Part shown: positions 44,672-56,100 of the stretch, in pieces
Layout of the letters: each line of letters starts with the position of its first letter
Position numbering within the stretch: the first letter of the stretch is position 1
Assembly: GCF_017114995.1 (NCBI RefSeq)
Contig: NZ_JABXKL010000015.1
Coordinates: forward strand, 119,953-183,952
From: Nostoc sp. NMS9
GTDB lineage: Bacteria; Cyanobacteriota; Cyanobacteriia; Cyanobacteriales; Nostocaceae
Direction: 5' to 3'
DNA length: 64,000 bases
Notes under the pieces: generated by a model
What the model was told of the DNA's origin: nothing
The model's database searches: none
The model's input: the letters and a program-made list of their open reading frames with translations, nothing else
Program-made: the position numbers and the translations under genes

Positions 44672-46435
44672 ATGTCTCATCTATTGTGGAAAACTTTGGT
44701 ACTAAGTCCAGTAGTTTTGGGAGTGACGGTGTTGGTTTCCGCTAAGGCTATGGCTGCTGCTGAAGTAGCAAGTTCTTCTGAAGATACAAAACCAATAGCT
44801 GCTAATGCTTCAATATTCATTCAAACAGAGCAACCAAAAGTTAATCAGCAATTGGTTGCCCAAAAGACTGATGAAAATAAGGTTTTAGAAGAGGTTAATC
44901 GCTACAGTAACGAAGGCAAGAACCAGAATTCACTGTCTCAAGTCACATCAGTTTCTCAATTTTCTGATGTACAGCCGACTGATTGGGCATTCCAAGCTTT
45001 GCAATCCCTGGTTGAGCGCTACGGTTGTATTGCTGGATACCCAAATTCTACTTACCGTGGCAATCGGGCACTGACTCGTTATGAGTTTGCCGCAGGTTTG
45101 AATGCTTGTTTAGATCGAGTTAATGAACTGATTGCGACAGCAACTGCTGACTTGGTGACAAAACAGGATTTGGCGACTCTCCAGCGTTTGCAAGAGGAAT
45201 TCTCGGCAGAACTGGCAACTCTACGCGGTCGAGTAGATTCTGTAGAAGCACGGACTGCTGAACTAGAAGCTAATCAGTTTTCCACTACTACAAAATTGGT
45301 GGGTGAAGCTATTTTTGCCGTTACTGATATTTTTGGCAATAATACTGGCGATGTAAATAATACTGTCTTCCAGGATAGGGTACGTTTAGACTTGCAAACC
45401 AGCTTTACGGGTAAAGACATTTTACACACCCGTCTTGCAGCCGGTAATGCACTAGCCTTTACACAAGTAGGAAATGATGGTGTTGGGATCAATACTGCTG
45501 AAGGCACACAAACATTTCAAATCGGCAGCACTACTAACAACAGTGTCATTATCGACTGGCTAGCGTATTACGTACCCATCGGCCCAGCCCAAGTTTACTT
45601 TGCGGCCACCGGAGGTATTCATAGCGATTATGTTGCCACTAACAACCCTTATTTTGAGGACTTTGATGGTGGTAATGGTGCCTTGTCTACTTTTGCTTCT
45701 GAAAGTCCGATTTATCGCATTGGTGGTGGTGCAGGTGCGGCACTGACTTTACCCTTTGGTAAGGGTGGCAGTTTTTTCAAACCAAGTTCACTGACTATAG
45801 GCTACTTGGCATCAAATGCTAATAATCCTGGGCCAAATCAAGGTTTGTTAGAAGGTAACTATGCAGCTTTGGGACAGTTGAACTTTAGTGTTGGCGATCG
45901 CTTATCTATAGCTGCTACCTACGTTCACGGTTATCATGGTGCTGGAGGTGGTAATTTATTCGATCTAGGTGGTGGTTTGGGTAGTGCTAACCGCGTTGTA
46001 GGTACTAATCAAGCTAACACCCTAACTACCTTAAACGGATCTTCCAGTAATTCTTACGGTATAGAAGCAGCTTTCAGACCAAGCGACAAACTGTCAGTTA
46101 GTGGCTTCATTTCTTACCACGATATCACAGGCTTTGGTGCTGGTGATGATTATGAAGCTTGGAGCTACGGTCTTGGGGTAGCCTTACCTGACCTTGGTAA
46201 AAAGGGTAACGTTTTAGGGATTTTTGCTGGTGCAGAACCTTATGCCCGTAACCGAGGAGGAGTTTTTGCTGGTACTGGTAATGATATACCTTATCACTTT
46301 GAAGGCTTTTACAAGTATCGCGTGTCAGATAACATCTCAATCACCCCTGGTGTAATCTGGTTGACCTCTCCTGGTCAAAACAGCAATAACGATGATGCAA
46401 TTATCGGTACGCTGAGAACAACTTTCACCTTCTAA
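44672..46435 (+). CDS. SLH-domain OprB-family porin (iron-uptake porin type)
   Basis: 587 residues from the ATG at 44672, which follows a GGAAAGGA site; an earlier in-frame start lacks one. A signal peptide ends near AMAAA (residue 30). One SLH domain spans about 96-155 (FSDVQPTDWAFQALQSLVER, then ALTRYEFAAGLNACLDR). A coiled coil follows at about 160-200, then an OprB-type beta barrel ending in RTTFTF with terminal Phe, as expected for BAM recognition. Such proteins span the cyanobacterial outer membrane, with SLH tethering to peptidoglycan; some are linked to iron uptake. The strong hairpin at 46456 terminates it. Confidence 0.87.
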   Translation: MSHLLWKTLVLSPVVLGVTVLVSAKAMAAAEVASSSEDTKPIAANASIFIQTEQPKVNQQLVAQKTDENKVLEEVNRYSNEGKNQNSLSQVTSVSQFSDVQPTDWAFQALQSLVERYGCIAGYPNSTYRGNRALTRYEFAAGLNACLDRVNELIATATADLVTKQDLATLQRLQEEFSAELATLRGRVDSVEARTAELEANQFSTTTKLVGEAIFAVTDIFGNNTGDVNNTVFQDRVRLDLQTSFTGKDILHTRLAAGNALAFTQVGNDGVGINTAEGTQTFQIGSTTNNSVIIDWLAYYVPIGPAQVYFAATGGIHSDYVATNNPYFEDFDGGNGALSTFASESPIYRIGGGAGAALTLPFGKGGSFFKPSSLTIGYLASNANNPGPNQGLLEGNYAALGQLNFSVGDRLSIAATYVHGYHGAGGGNLFDLGGGLGSANRVVGTNQANTLTTLNGSSSNSYGIEAAFRPSDKLSVSGFISYHDITGFGAGDDYEAWSYGLGVALPDLGKKGNVLGIFAGAEPYARNRGGVFAGTGNDIPYHFEGFYKYRVSDNISITPGVIWLTSPGQNSNNDDAIIGTLRTTFTF

Positions 46436-46455
46436 AGGTTTACAGCAATTTGCTT

Positions 46456-46481
46456 TAGGGACGCATAGTTATGCGTCCCTA
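46456..46481 (+). terminator. Perfect 12-bp stem hairpin after the porin gene
   Basis: TAGGGACGCATA and TATGCGTCCCTA pair exactly around a 2-base loop, 20 bases after the stop at 46435. The following T content is modest. Confidence 0.7.
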
Positions 46482-46599
46482 TGGTAATTTATCGAAACAG
46501 AATAAAGGCGTGTATTATTTGCTTAAAAGCTAGTTAAGGAGCAACTTAGATTCCAAACAATACTAACTTTAGCAACTTGGTATTATACTCAATACCTTC

Positions 46600-46654
46600 G
46601 CGCTCTTTGCGTCCTTCTCTAACGAGACGCTGCGCGAATGCGGTTCGTTCTTTT
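46600..46654. repeat. Dispersed repeat GCGTCC...GCGGTTCGTTC with nested GAGACGCTGCGCGAA
   Basis: Inverse orientation copy of the repeat at 14371-14440. The nested ACGAGACGCTGCGCGAA sits at the same position within the host repeat in both copies. Confidence 0.7.
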
Positions 46655-46733
46655 AATTCTCAGAATTAATGGGACGCTTAAAATACAATTATTTTGACTT
46701 TTGACTTTTGCCTTGCGGTACTGGGGATCTTTT

Positions 46734-49616
46734 TCAAAGCCAATTACCGATCGCAACCATTGGTGCCCAATATGCAGGATGATCGTACATGATATTGACA
46801 CCTTCAGATGGCGGTAATTTCTTAGCATGAATCATTCTGATTTGAGCCGTTTGCAAAGCCTCTGCAATACTCATGCCAGTGTTGCGATAGTTGGCGTAAA
46901 ATGTTTTCACTAGTTCGGATGTCGATTGATCGGTAACACTCCACAAAGATGCGATCGCACTTTTAACCCCAACTTGCAATGCAACTCCAGCTAATCCTAG
47001 TGTGGCACGATCGTCGCCAACTGCGGTTTCACAGGCAGTTAGCATGAGTAGTTCGACGCCATCTGATTTGCTGTTGAGGTTTCGCAGTGAGTTTTCTAAT
47101 TGGCTAATGGTAAGTTTTTGGTTTTTCCCTGTGACAATGAAGGTGTCTTCAGGAATAATCCCAAATTGAGCGTGACTAGCTATGTGGACAATGGGATATG
47201 TAGTTTTGTCAAGTGTTTGCTGAAAACTTTCGGGGAGAAAATTATCGTCAATCAGGGGGGTATGATTGGGGAATATACTTTCAACTGCATTGACTTCATC
47301 GGGAACTGCAAAAAGCTGTTCAAAAGTCTTGCCATCGATGGTTGCTTCTTTTGTCAAACCCAAAATTAACGCCTTTTGCGTACTGCGATCGCGTAGTTTA
47401 GGTGTGTTAAGTCGTAAACTGGGAGTTGTCGCAACTGCGTAAGTTTCGACTAAATATTTGTGTTGTTTGCTGTCATAAAGTGCCGCCATTGGAACGCTAC
47501 GCAAGAAGCCATCCTGAATAAATACTAGAGTTTTGACTTTCTGCGGTTTGATATCTTCAGCAAAAGGGCGAATTATCCAATCATAAAGCTGTGATGCAAT
47601 TGTTGTATCGTAGTTAATTTCTTCTCTTTTAACTAGTCCGGTGCGAAACTCGGCAATTTTTTTCTGTAGGGTATCGCTGCTAACTATTTTCTCACCTTGT
47701 TGATTGGGGTCTTCAATCCACTTAAATTTAGTTGCTTGATTGGGTAACTGCAATAATATCCCGGTTTTGCCATCTAAAATTATTGAACTCAAAAAGCCAG
47801 TATTCTTAAACGCTACACTATTATCTTCGAGGAGTTCACCCACCTGTTTGGGATTCAACCCACTTAAAATGCAATCATTGCCAAAATAATTCTGTAATTC
47901 TGCGAGTTTCAACGCATCGATGGTGTTAACTACTTTCGATAGTTCCTTCGCACGTCCTTCGTCTGCAATTGCCCCAACTCCTAGCAAATCGAGCCGCGAT
48001 TGTGCCAATGTCCGGTATAATGGTCGAACGACATCGCGGAAGTCAAACTGTACATCTCGTTCGGCAGTCAAAATATCCTGGCGGATATCTTCTAAGGTAT
48101 CAAATGCTCGTTGATAAGATGCGATCGCTTCTTCTTTTCGCTTCTGTTCGTCTAAAATCCGTCCGGCTTGCCACTCCCACAAATATAAGCTATCTTTTGC
48201 ACTCAACTTGCTGTCTGCTGCGATGATAGCAGCTTGGGTATATTTTAATGCCTTCTGATTTTTTAATGCTTTTTCATTATCTAAGCTACATTCCCAGAAA
48301 TGGCCCAAAGCACCATTAGAATAAGAAATTAGGCGATTATCTTGTAGTTTTTTACTCGTTAATACTGAGTTTTCGAGTAAATTTAATGCTTCGTTGTCCC
48401 CAGATAAAACCAGATGAGTTGGACAGTAGATAAAGGGTGAAGTTCCTTGAGCATCGCGTTGCAAGTATGCTAAATCAATTGCGCCATAGACTTTTGTGGC
48501 AGAATCGGGCAAACCTTCGAGAACTTTTAAAGCATCCTTAAGGGCTTTGTTAAACTCCTCATCATTAATAAATTTGCTCTTATTTGTCTGGGAAGCCAAC
48601 TGAATGAAATTTAATAATCCCCGCATCTCTGCTAAAGGTTGTTTTTCGTTGCGGGCGAGTTTTATACTATTTTTAAAATATTGATAAGCTCTGTCGTAGT
48701 CTTGTTGTGAATTTTGAATAAATTCTTTTTCTTTACTAAAAATACCAGCCTTCTTTGCCGAATCTGCTTGTAACTCTCGCAATTGACCGCGACTTTTGTA
48801 AGTATTACCCAAACTATTAAACACCAAAAATTTAGATTCGAGAGCAACTTGTTGCGCTGTGTCTAAATACTTAATTGCTTGGTCGTAACTTCCGATTAAG
48901 CGATATGCTTCACCGAGAATACCCAAAGCTGCAACATGACCGCGTTTGTCGTTGTATTTGGTGGCGATTTGTTCGGCACTTTCTGGAGTGCATTTTTCTT
49001 CTTGATTTAGTTTATTTTCGGAGTTTTTCGACTTATCTACTAGTTTGCCACACAAAAGTGCGATCGCTTTGCGAGGTTGCCCTAAATTGCTGTAAACTTG
49101 GGCAAGTTCTGACTTCATGCGTCCTACTTGCTGGATATTATTCACTGTATTATAGTCATTAATTGCTGCCGATAACGATGCGATCGCTGCTTTGCTTTCT
49201 CCTATTTGTTGGTAGGAGCGCGCCAAATTTTCATTTACAACTGCTGTAACTGACGGATTATTTTTATCTTGATTTAATGCCTCTTGCCAATTTTTTATAG
49301 CATTAACAAAATCTCCGGCATGATAGTCTTTAATTCCTTGTTCAACTAGTGCAGTGACATTTGGAGTTTGTGCAGATACAACTTGTCCAAACAATAAACA
49401 AATTATGAGACTTGCTAAAAATAATACTTTAATTAATCGATGGCGATTTAGTTTTTGGTATTGCTGGGTGAAGAGGTGAATTAGCTTTGCAGATAAAAAA
49501 ATTCGAGTGGCGGAATCTGCTGCTCGAAACTTCTCCCCTTGGGAGAAGCGAAACGCGAATGGTGGTCGTAAAGGTTTAGAGAGTAAGAGCTTGAGATATT
49601 TTTTTGGGGATTTCAT
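46734..49616 (-). CDS. TPR and CHAT-domain (caspase-like) exported protein
   Basis: 960 residues. A hydrophobic segment (about 62-82, IKVLFLASLIICLLFGQVVSA) is a signal peptide or anchor, so the rest probably lies outside the cytoplasm. TPR repeats run from about 90 to 500 (ALVEQGIKDYHAGDFVNAIK, then AIASLSAAINDYNTV and others). The C-terminal CHAT peptidase domain has His815 in HIASH and Cys862 in TACETA, the caspase-type dyad, followed by GVKSAIASLWSVTD. Residues about 17-40 before the signal (FAFRFSQGEKFRAADSATRI) are encoded by dispersed-repeat-like DNA, so the true start may differ, but no other ATG lies before the signal. It is divergent from the two-partner-secretion genes. Confidence 0.87.
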   Translation of the reverse strand: MKSPKKYLKLLLSKPLRPPFAFRFSQGEKFRAADSATRIFLSAKLIHLFTQQYQKLNRHRLIKVLFLASLIICLLFGQVVSAQTPNVTALVEQGIKDYHAGDFVNAIKNWQEALNQDKNNPSVTAVVNENLARSYQQIGESKAAIASLSAAINDYNTVNNIQQVGRMKSELAQVYSNLGQPRKAIALLCGKLVDKSKNSENKLNQEEKCTPESAEQIATKYNDKRGHVAALGILGEAYRLIGSYDQAIKYLDTAQQVALESKFLVFNSLGNTYKSRGQLRELQADSAKKAGIFSKEKEFIQNSQQDYDRAYQYFKNSIKLARNEKQPLAEMRGLLNFIQLASQTNKSKFINDEEFNKALKDALKVLEGLPDSATKVYGAIDLAYLQRDAQGTSPFIYCPTHLVLSGDNEALNLLENSVLTSKKLQDNRLISYSNGALGHFWECSLDNEKALKNQKALKYTQAAIIAADSKLSAKDSLYLWEWQAGRILDEQKRKEEAIASYQRAFDTLEDIRQDILTAERDVQFDFRDVVRPLYRTLAQSRLDLLGVGAIADEGRAKELSKVVNTIDALKLAELQNYFGNDCILSGLNPKQVGELLEDNSVAFKNTGFLSSIILDGKTGILLQLPNQATKFKWIEDPNQQGEKIVSSDTLQKKIAEFRTGLVKREEINYDTTIASQLYDWIIRPFAEDIKPQKVKTLVFIQDGFLRSVPMAALYDSKQHKYLVETYAVATTPSLRLNTPKLRDRSTQKALILGLTKEATIDGKTFEQLFAVPDEVNAVESIFPNHTPLIDDNFLPESFQQTLDKTTYPIVHIASHAQFGIIPEDTFIVTGKNQKLTISQLENSLRNLNSKSDGVELLMLTACETAVGDDRATLGLAGVALQVGVKSAIASLWSVTDQSTSELVKTFYANYRNTGMSIAEALQTAQIRMIHAKKLPPSEGVNIMYDHPAYWAPMVAIGNWL

Positions 49617-50061
49617 ATTTTAATTCCGCAATCTCTGGATCTGGTATTCGGTTTAGATAAGTTGTTTTTTATACAGATATTTTTTGCGATCGCCAGTTAT
49701 TCCCAATCAATTGATAGAGGAAATACTTGTATGGCTTTTATTTTTAACTTACCAGAAAAAGCATCGAAAACTGAGTTTTTACAAGGTGTGCAGTTTTATG
49801 CAATTTGTCTTGCATTTAGTGACTGGAAGTGCAAGCTACATAAATAAAACTTAAAATACTTAATTTTGGATTAGACTTAGTTATTTTAGCCTCAGACTAA
49901 CGATTTATACGAGTATTTGGCGCATTTTAGATGGATTATAGCCACACATTTGAAAATGACAGTTTCTTAAGCAAACTTAATTTCACTCATGTCTGGTATG
50001 AAGTCTTCTACTGATACGATGAGATGATTATACAAGTATTAATACCCTCTGAATCTGGAAA
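49617..50061. promoter_or_regulatory. Divergent intergenic region between the CHAT-TPR and TpsA genes
   Basis: 445 AT-rich bases that must contain promoters for both divergent genes. A possible 38-residue protein starts at the ATG at 49731 (MAFIFNLPEKASK), with GAGG about 11 bases upstream, and ends at 49847. It has no recognised relatives and I do not call it as a gene. No operator motif was identified. Confidence 0.4.
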
Positions 50062-52937
50062 ATGAAATTACTCAAGGACTTTCAAGCGTCGTGGAAAGAT
50101 ACCTTAGTTTGCTGCTTAAATGTAGTGGCATTGAGCGGATGGGTAAGTGTGTTAGCCGAGCTTACCGTAGGTATCGCACTTTCTGAAAAACCTGCCTTTG
50201 CTCAGAGTAAAATCATCCCCGATAATAGTCTTGGCGCTGAAAGTTCTGGTGTTGTACCTTTTGATAGTGTTGGTTTTCCAATTGATGTAATTAACGGTGG
50301 AGCAATTCGCCAAGCAAACTTATTTCATAGCTTTCAAGAGTTTAATGTTGGCAAACTTCGAGGCGTTTATTTCCGAAACCCTAGCAACGACATTCAAAAT
50401 ATTCTAGCTCGCGTTACAGGTCAGAATCGCTCGGATATTTTTGGTACTGTAGGAATTTTCAATGCTATTGGTGTCACATCCAATCCTAATTTATTTTTAA
50501 TTAATCCCAATGGGATTGTGTTTGGGAAAAATGCCAGCTTGGATGTTGGTGGTTCATTTATCGCAACCACAGCCAATGCTGTTCAGCTTAGTAATAAAGG
50601 ATTATTTAGTGCCTCTGAACCTGAAACAAGCAATTTATTGACAGTTAATCCCTCAGCCTTATTTTTTAATACTCTCTCACCGCAGGCAATTATCAACCGT
50701 TCCATCGCAACCACAACCCTCAGAGGAGATCCAACTTTTGGACTTCTAGTTCCAAAGACTCAGAGTTTATTACTGCTGGGTGGTGATATCAAATTAGACG
50801 GTGGGTTGATGGCAGCTGAGGGTGGTCGTATCGAATTAGGTGGAGTAGTAGGTCAAGGAGCAGTAGGATTAAACTTTGATGACAATAATCTCAAGTTAAG
50901 TTTTCCAGATAATGTAGCTCGCTCCGATTTATTGTTCGCTAATGGAGCAATAGTCTCTACCAATGGCAATGGCGCTGGTACTATACAGTTGTACGGCAAC
51001 CGTGTCATGCTTACCGATGCTTCAAAAATCCTATCAATAACGCGAGGTTCAACACCTGGCGAAGAAGTTGTAATCCGTGCTAACCAGCTCACAATTCAAG
51101 ATGGGTCAAACGTATCTGTTGGTACAACAGGTCAGGGACAAGGAGGCAATTTACGCATTATTGCACCAGATTCAGTGAAAGTAAGTGGTGCAACAGTAGA
51201 TGAGCAGTCTTCCAGTGGTCTGTTCGTACGCACGCAAGGCGATGGAGCAGCAGGAAACCTCCAGATTGAGACTGAGAAGTTGACTATCCAGGATGGAGCA
51301 GTGGTAGCAGCAGATACTTTTGGTGGAGGAAATGCGGGAAACATAACTATTCGTGCTGCCGAAGTGGAATTGATTGGAGCATCCACCAACAATCAGCTCT
51401 TAAGCACCTTATCGACTCAGGTTAATCGAAGGGCAAGTGGAAATGGGGGAAATCTGACAATAACAGCTGGGCGATTGATTGTTAGAGATGGAGCACAAAT
51501 AGTAACGGGTACTTTAGGTCAGGGGCTGGGAGGTACTTTGACCATAGCAACTTCAGATTCTGTGGAATTGCTGGGCGCAACTTTAGATAAACAGGCTATT
51601 AGTCGTCTGGTTACGCAAACGGAAGGTTCTAAAGCTGCTGGTGATTTGACATCACGACCAGGCAATTGTCTGTCCGAGATGAGGCGCAAATATCAGCTGC
51701 TACCCTTGGTGCAGGAAAGGGGGGAAGCATAAATATTAATACTTCGGACTCTGTAGAGTTAGCTGGAACTGTAACTCTTGCAAATGGAGCGCTCGGTGTT
51801 GGAGGGATAATTACCCAAGCTTTTGATGTTGGGGATGCTGGTGATATAAAAATTAAAACTGGCCAGTTGAATGTCCGCGATTGTTCACTAGTATCGGCTG
51901 ATACTACTGGCATTGGGAATGCTGGAAATATAAGAGTTACAGGCAAAAAATTAACAGTTGAAGGAGGAGCACAAATATCCGCTTCTACAATCGGTTTAGG
52001 AAAAGGAGGAAGTTTAACGATTGATGCAAAAGAAGTGGAAGTGATTGGAAGAACGAACGGAAATAGACGATTTCCCAGTCTTTTGACAACACAATCTGGC
52101 GATTTTGCTATTCAAACTCCCGAACAAAATATAGGAAGCGGATCTGCTGGCAATTTGACTATTTTGGCTGAGAATTTAAGTGTCCGGGATGGGGCAGAAA
52201 TATCAACAAGAACTTTTAGTGGGGGAAAGGGAGGAAGTTTAACTATTAATATAGGTAAAACCTTGCAAACTAATAATGGAGTAATCTCAGCTACCTCTGC
52301 TCAAACTTCTGGAGGTAACATTACGATTACTGCTAAAGATATCCGTCTGCGTAATAACAGCAACATTTTAACTAATAGTGGTGGAGGCAATGGAGGCAAC
52401 ATTACTCTCAATGCTAATACTATCATCGCTTTGGAAGGCAGTAATATCCTTGCCTTTGCGCCTAAAGGTCAAGGCGGCAACATCACTTTTAACACCCGCG
52501 CTTTCCTTAGTTCTCCTCTTTACTACCCTACTGCCCCAACTACTGATGCAGTTACCCTTGAGGCACTAAATCGCGATAGCCGCGTAGATGTTAACGCCAG
52601 TGGTGCGGTTTCTGGAACAATTACAGGAGTACCCGACACTACATTTATCCAAAACAGCCTCACCGAATTACCACAAAACGCGATTGATACCAACGCACTG
52701 ATTGCCAATAGCTGCATTTCACGCGGCACCAAGCGACAAGAAAACTCTTTTACAATTACAGGTTCTGGTGCTTTACGCAATAGTCCAGGAGATCTGTTAA
52801 TTTCAGCCTATACAACTGGTGATGTGCGTAGTGTGGAACCAACACCACATCCTTGGAAAAAAGGCGACCCAATAATTGAACCACAAGGATTGTATCGATT
52901 ACCCAATGGGCAATTAATCTTGAGTCGAAGTTGTTAA
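50062..52937 (+). pseudogene. TpsA-type hemagglutinin exoprotein, broken by a single-base frameshift
   Basis: The first frame (50062-51732) has a long signal peptide ending near AFAQS, then the TPS secretion domain: IIPDNSLGAESS, ANLFHSFQEFNVG, ILARVTGQNRSDIFGT and the NPNGIVFGKNA motif. After this come beta-helix repeats of the GNAGNITI/GGNLTI kind. At 51650-51651 one base is missing: the intended text AGDLT-ITTRQLSVRDEAQI passes from one frame to the next. The second frame runs to 52937 with more repeats and the conserved tail (DTNALIANSCISRG, GLYRLPNGQLILSRSC). Restored length is about 958 residues. A sequencing error would restore a full gene; otherwise a truncated exoprotein is made. Confidence 0.85.
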
Positions 52938-53061
52938 AACAAAATATTGCACATATCGGGAAAATCGCATACACAGTTTTCTGCAAAATGGGACGCATAA
53001 TCATGCAATTACCCGATACAAAAATCATGCAACTATAGGTAAATGCATTACCTAGTCGTCT
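52686..53061 (+). repeat. Direct repeat, copy 1: TpsA 3' end and downstream flank
   Basis: Nearly identical to 58489-58875. It covers the last 80-odd codons (ALIANSCISRG to the stop) and about 120 bases after the stop, including CGCATACACAGTTTTCTGCA and GCATTACCTAGTC. Non-coding conservation at this level indicates recent duplication or gene conversion. Confidence 0.9.
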
Positions 53062-53106
53062 ACCTGCTCGTGGATTTTATTTGAATTTATCCAAGGTAAA
53101 TTATTT

Positions 53107-56100
53107 ATGAATAAAGCACATCATCCTCAAAAAGCCAGTATTAAAAGTATTCTTTTTTTATCACTAATATCCACTGCATTCAGCCAAGCTTCGCCAGCCC
53201 AGGCACAAATCACACCTGATAATACTCTGGGTGCAGAGACTTCTCGACTCAATCAAAATCTGATAATTAATGGCGCACTGGGTGACAAAATTGATGGCGG
53301 TGCAAAACGTGGCAGCAATCTTTTTCATAGTTTCAGCGAGTTTAATATCGAAGATGGGCAACGAGTATATTTTGCTAACCCCACTGGAATAGAAAATATA
53401 TTAACGCGGGTAACAGGTGGGAATGCATCAAATATTTTCGGGACATTGGGAGTTGCTGGTGCAGCAAATTTGTTTTTGATTAATCCCAATGGGATTGTGT
53501 TTGGACAGAATGCGCGGTTAGATGTGCAGGGTAGTTTTGTCGGGACAACAGCCAATGGAGTGCAGTTTGGCAATCAGGGTATTTTCAGTGCCACCAATCC
53601 TCAAGCACCACCATTGTTGACGATAAATCCTTCGGCGTTGTTCTTTAATCAGATTAATCAAGGTGCAGGAATTCAAAATAACTCAATTGCACGAGCCGGA
53701 ACAGACCCAGCAGGTTTTAATGCATCTGGTTTACGAGTAGCAGATGGTAAAAGTTTGCTGCTAGTGGGCGGTAATGTCAGCATAGATGGCGGCCAGTTAA
53801 ATGCTTATGGCGGGAGAGTTGAATTAGGGGGGTTAGCAGCACCTGGAAATGTCAATCTTCTTTTTAATGGAGATAATCTCAGCTTGAAATTTCCTGAGAA
53901 TGTGACTCGTGCAGATGTATCGCTTACCAATGAAGCGCGTGTGTATGTAGAAGCTGCTGGTGGCGGTGATATTGCGATTAATGCTCGCAACATAGATATT
54001 TTGGGAGGGAGTCTGCTGAATGCTGGTATCGCTGAAGGTTTGGGTCAACCAGAGGCGACTGCGGGGGATATTACCCTTAATGCTACGGGGGAAATCAAAG
54101 TTGCTGACTCCGGGAGTAAGATTCGTAATCTTGTGCGTGAAGATTCAAAAGGCAATGGCGGTAATATTTTCATAGATTCTGGCTCATTCTTATTACGAGA
54201 CGGCGCTCGACTTAATGCCTCAACTTCTGGAGAAGGGAATTCAGGGAATGTGACAGTGCGTACAAAAGATGCTGTTTCCCTTGCAGGTGGTAGCATTTTC
54301 AATAATGTGGAATTCGGAGGTGTGGGCAACAGTGGAGGTATTAACATCAGAGGTAGTTCCCTTTCCCTCACTGACGGCGCTCAACTGCAAAGTGGAATTC
54401 GTGGAACAGATACCGACCTGGCAGGTGGACGAGGAAATGGGGGAAATATCGATATTAATGTCACTGGTGCGGTGACTATTTCTGGAACAAAAGACGGAAG
54501 TACTAGTGCAATTTTCACTGATGTGGAAACTGGAGCAAGAGGTAATGGGGGAAATATCAACATCTCAAATGGCTCCTTCTCCCTAATTGATAACGCTTTA
54601 CTCGTAGCTAGCACTAGCGGACAAGGTTTAGATTCATCAAACAGTCAGGCAGGAAATATTACTCTCAATACTAGAGAAAAAATAGAAGTTGCAGGGTCAG
54701 ACAGTGCTATCCGTAGTAGTTTGCTCATGGGAGGAGTTGGGAATGGCGGTAATATTTTCATAGATTCTGGCTCATTCTCATTACGAGATGGCGCTCAAAT
54801 TTCTGCCTCAACTTCTGGACAAGGGAACGCGGGAAATGTGACAGTGATTACAAAAGATGCTGTTTCCCTTGTAGGTAGTAATATCTTCAATAATGTGGAA
54901 GCAGGAGGTGTGGGCAACAGTGGAGGTATCAACATCAAAGGAAGTTCCCTCTCCCTCACTGATGGCGCTCAACTGCAAAGTGGAATTCGTGGAGCAGATA
55001 ACGACCTAGTAGCTGGACAAGGAAATGCAGGAAGTGTCGATATTAATGTTACTGGTGCAGTGACTATCTCTGGAACAAAAGACGGAAGTGCTAGTGCAAT
55101 TTTCACTGATGTGGGAACTAGAGCAAGAGGTAATGGGGGTAATATAAATATTTCAAGTGGCTCATTCTCCCTAATTGATAACGCTTTACTGGTGGCTAGC
55201 ACTAGTGGACAAGGTTTAAATTCACCTAACAGTCAAGCAGGAAATATTACCCTCAACGCTACAGGAAAAATAGAAGTTGCGGGGGAAGACAGTGCTATCC
55301 GCAACAATGTAGGAACGGGAGCAGTTGGCAATGGCGGTAACATTTTCATAGATTCTGGCTCATTCTTATTACGAGATGGCGCTCGACTTATTGCCTCAAC
55401 TTCTGGACAAGGAAATGCAGGAAATGTGACGGTAATTGCAAAAGATGCTGTTTCTCTTGCAGGTGGTAGTATATTCAATAATGTGGAATCTGGAAGTGTA
55501 GGCAATAGTAGAGGTATCAACATTAGAGGAAGTTCCCTCTCCCTCTCTGATGGCGCTCAACTACAAAGTGGAATCCGTGGAGCAGATACCAATCTGGCAG
55601 GTGGACAAGGGAATGGGGGAAATGTCGATATTAATGTTACTGGTGCGGTGACTATCTCTGGAACAAAAGGTAAACTTCCTAGTGCAATTTTCACCGATGT
55701 GGGAACGGGAGTAAGAGGTAATGGCGGTAACATTACTATCTATTCTGGTGACTTCTCATTAAAAGACGGTGCTGGACTTTCCGCCTCAACTTCTGGACAA
55801 GGGAATGCGGGGAATGTGACAGTGATTGCAAAAGATGCTGTTTTCCTTGCTAGTAGTGACATTTTCAGTAATGTGGAATCTGGAGGTGTGGGTAAAGGTG
55901 GCTACATCGACATTAATGCTACTTCACTCTTAATCACTGATGGCGCTCGACTTGAAGCCTCAACTTCTGGACAGGGGAACGCGGGCAATATCACAATAGG
56001 GACTTCTGATTCTATTTCCCTTTCTGGATTTGAAACTGCCATATTAAGCAATGTAGAAGATGGTGGTGTTGGCAAAGGTGGCAATATTAATATCAATGCT

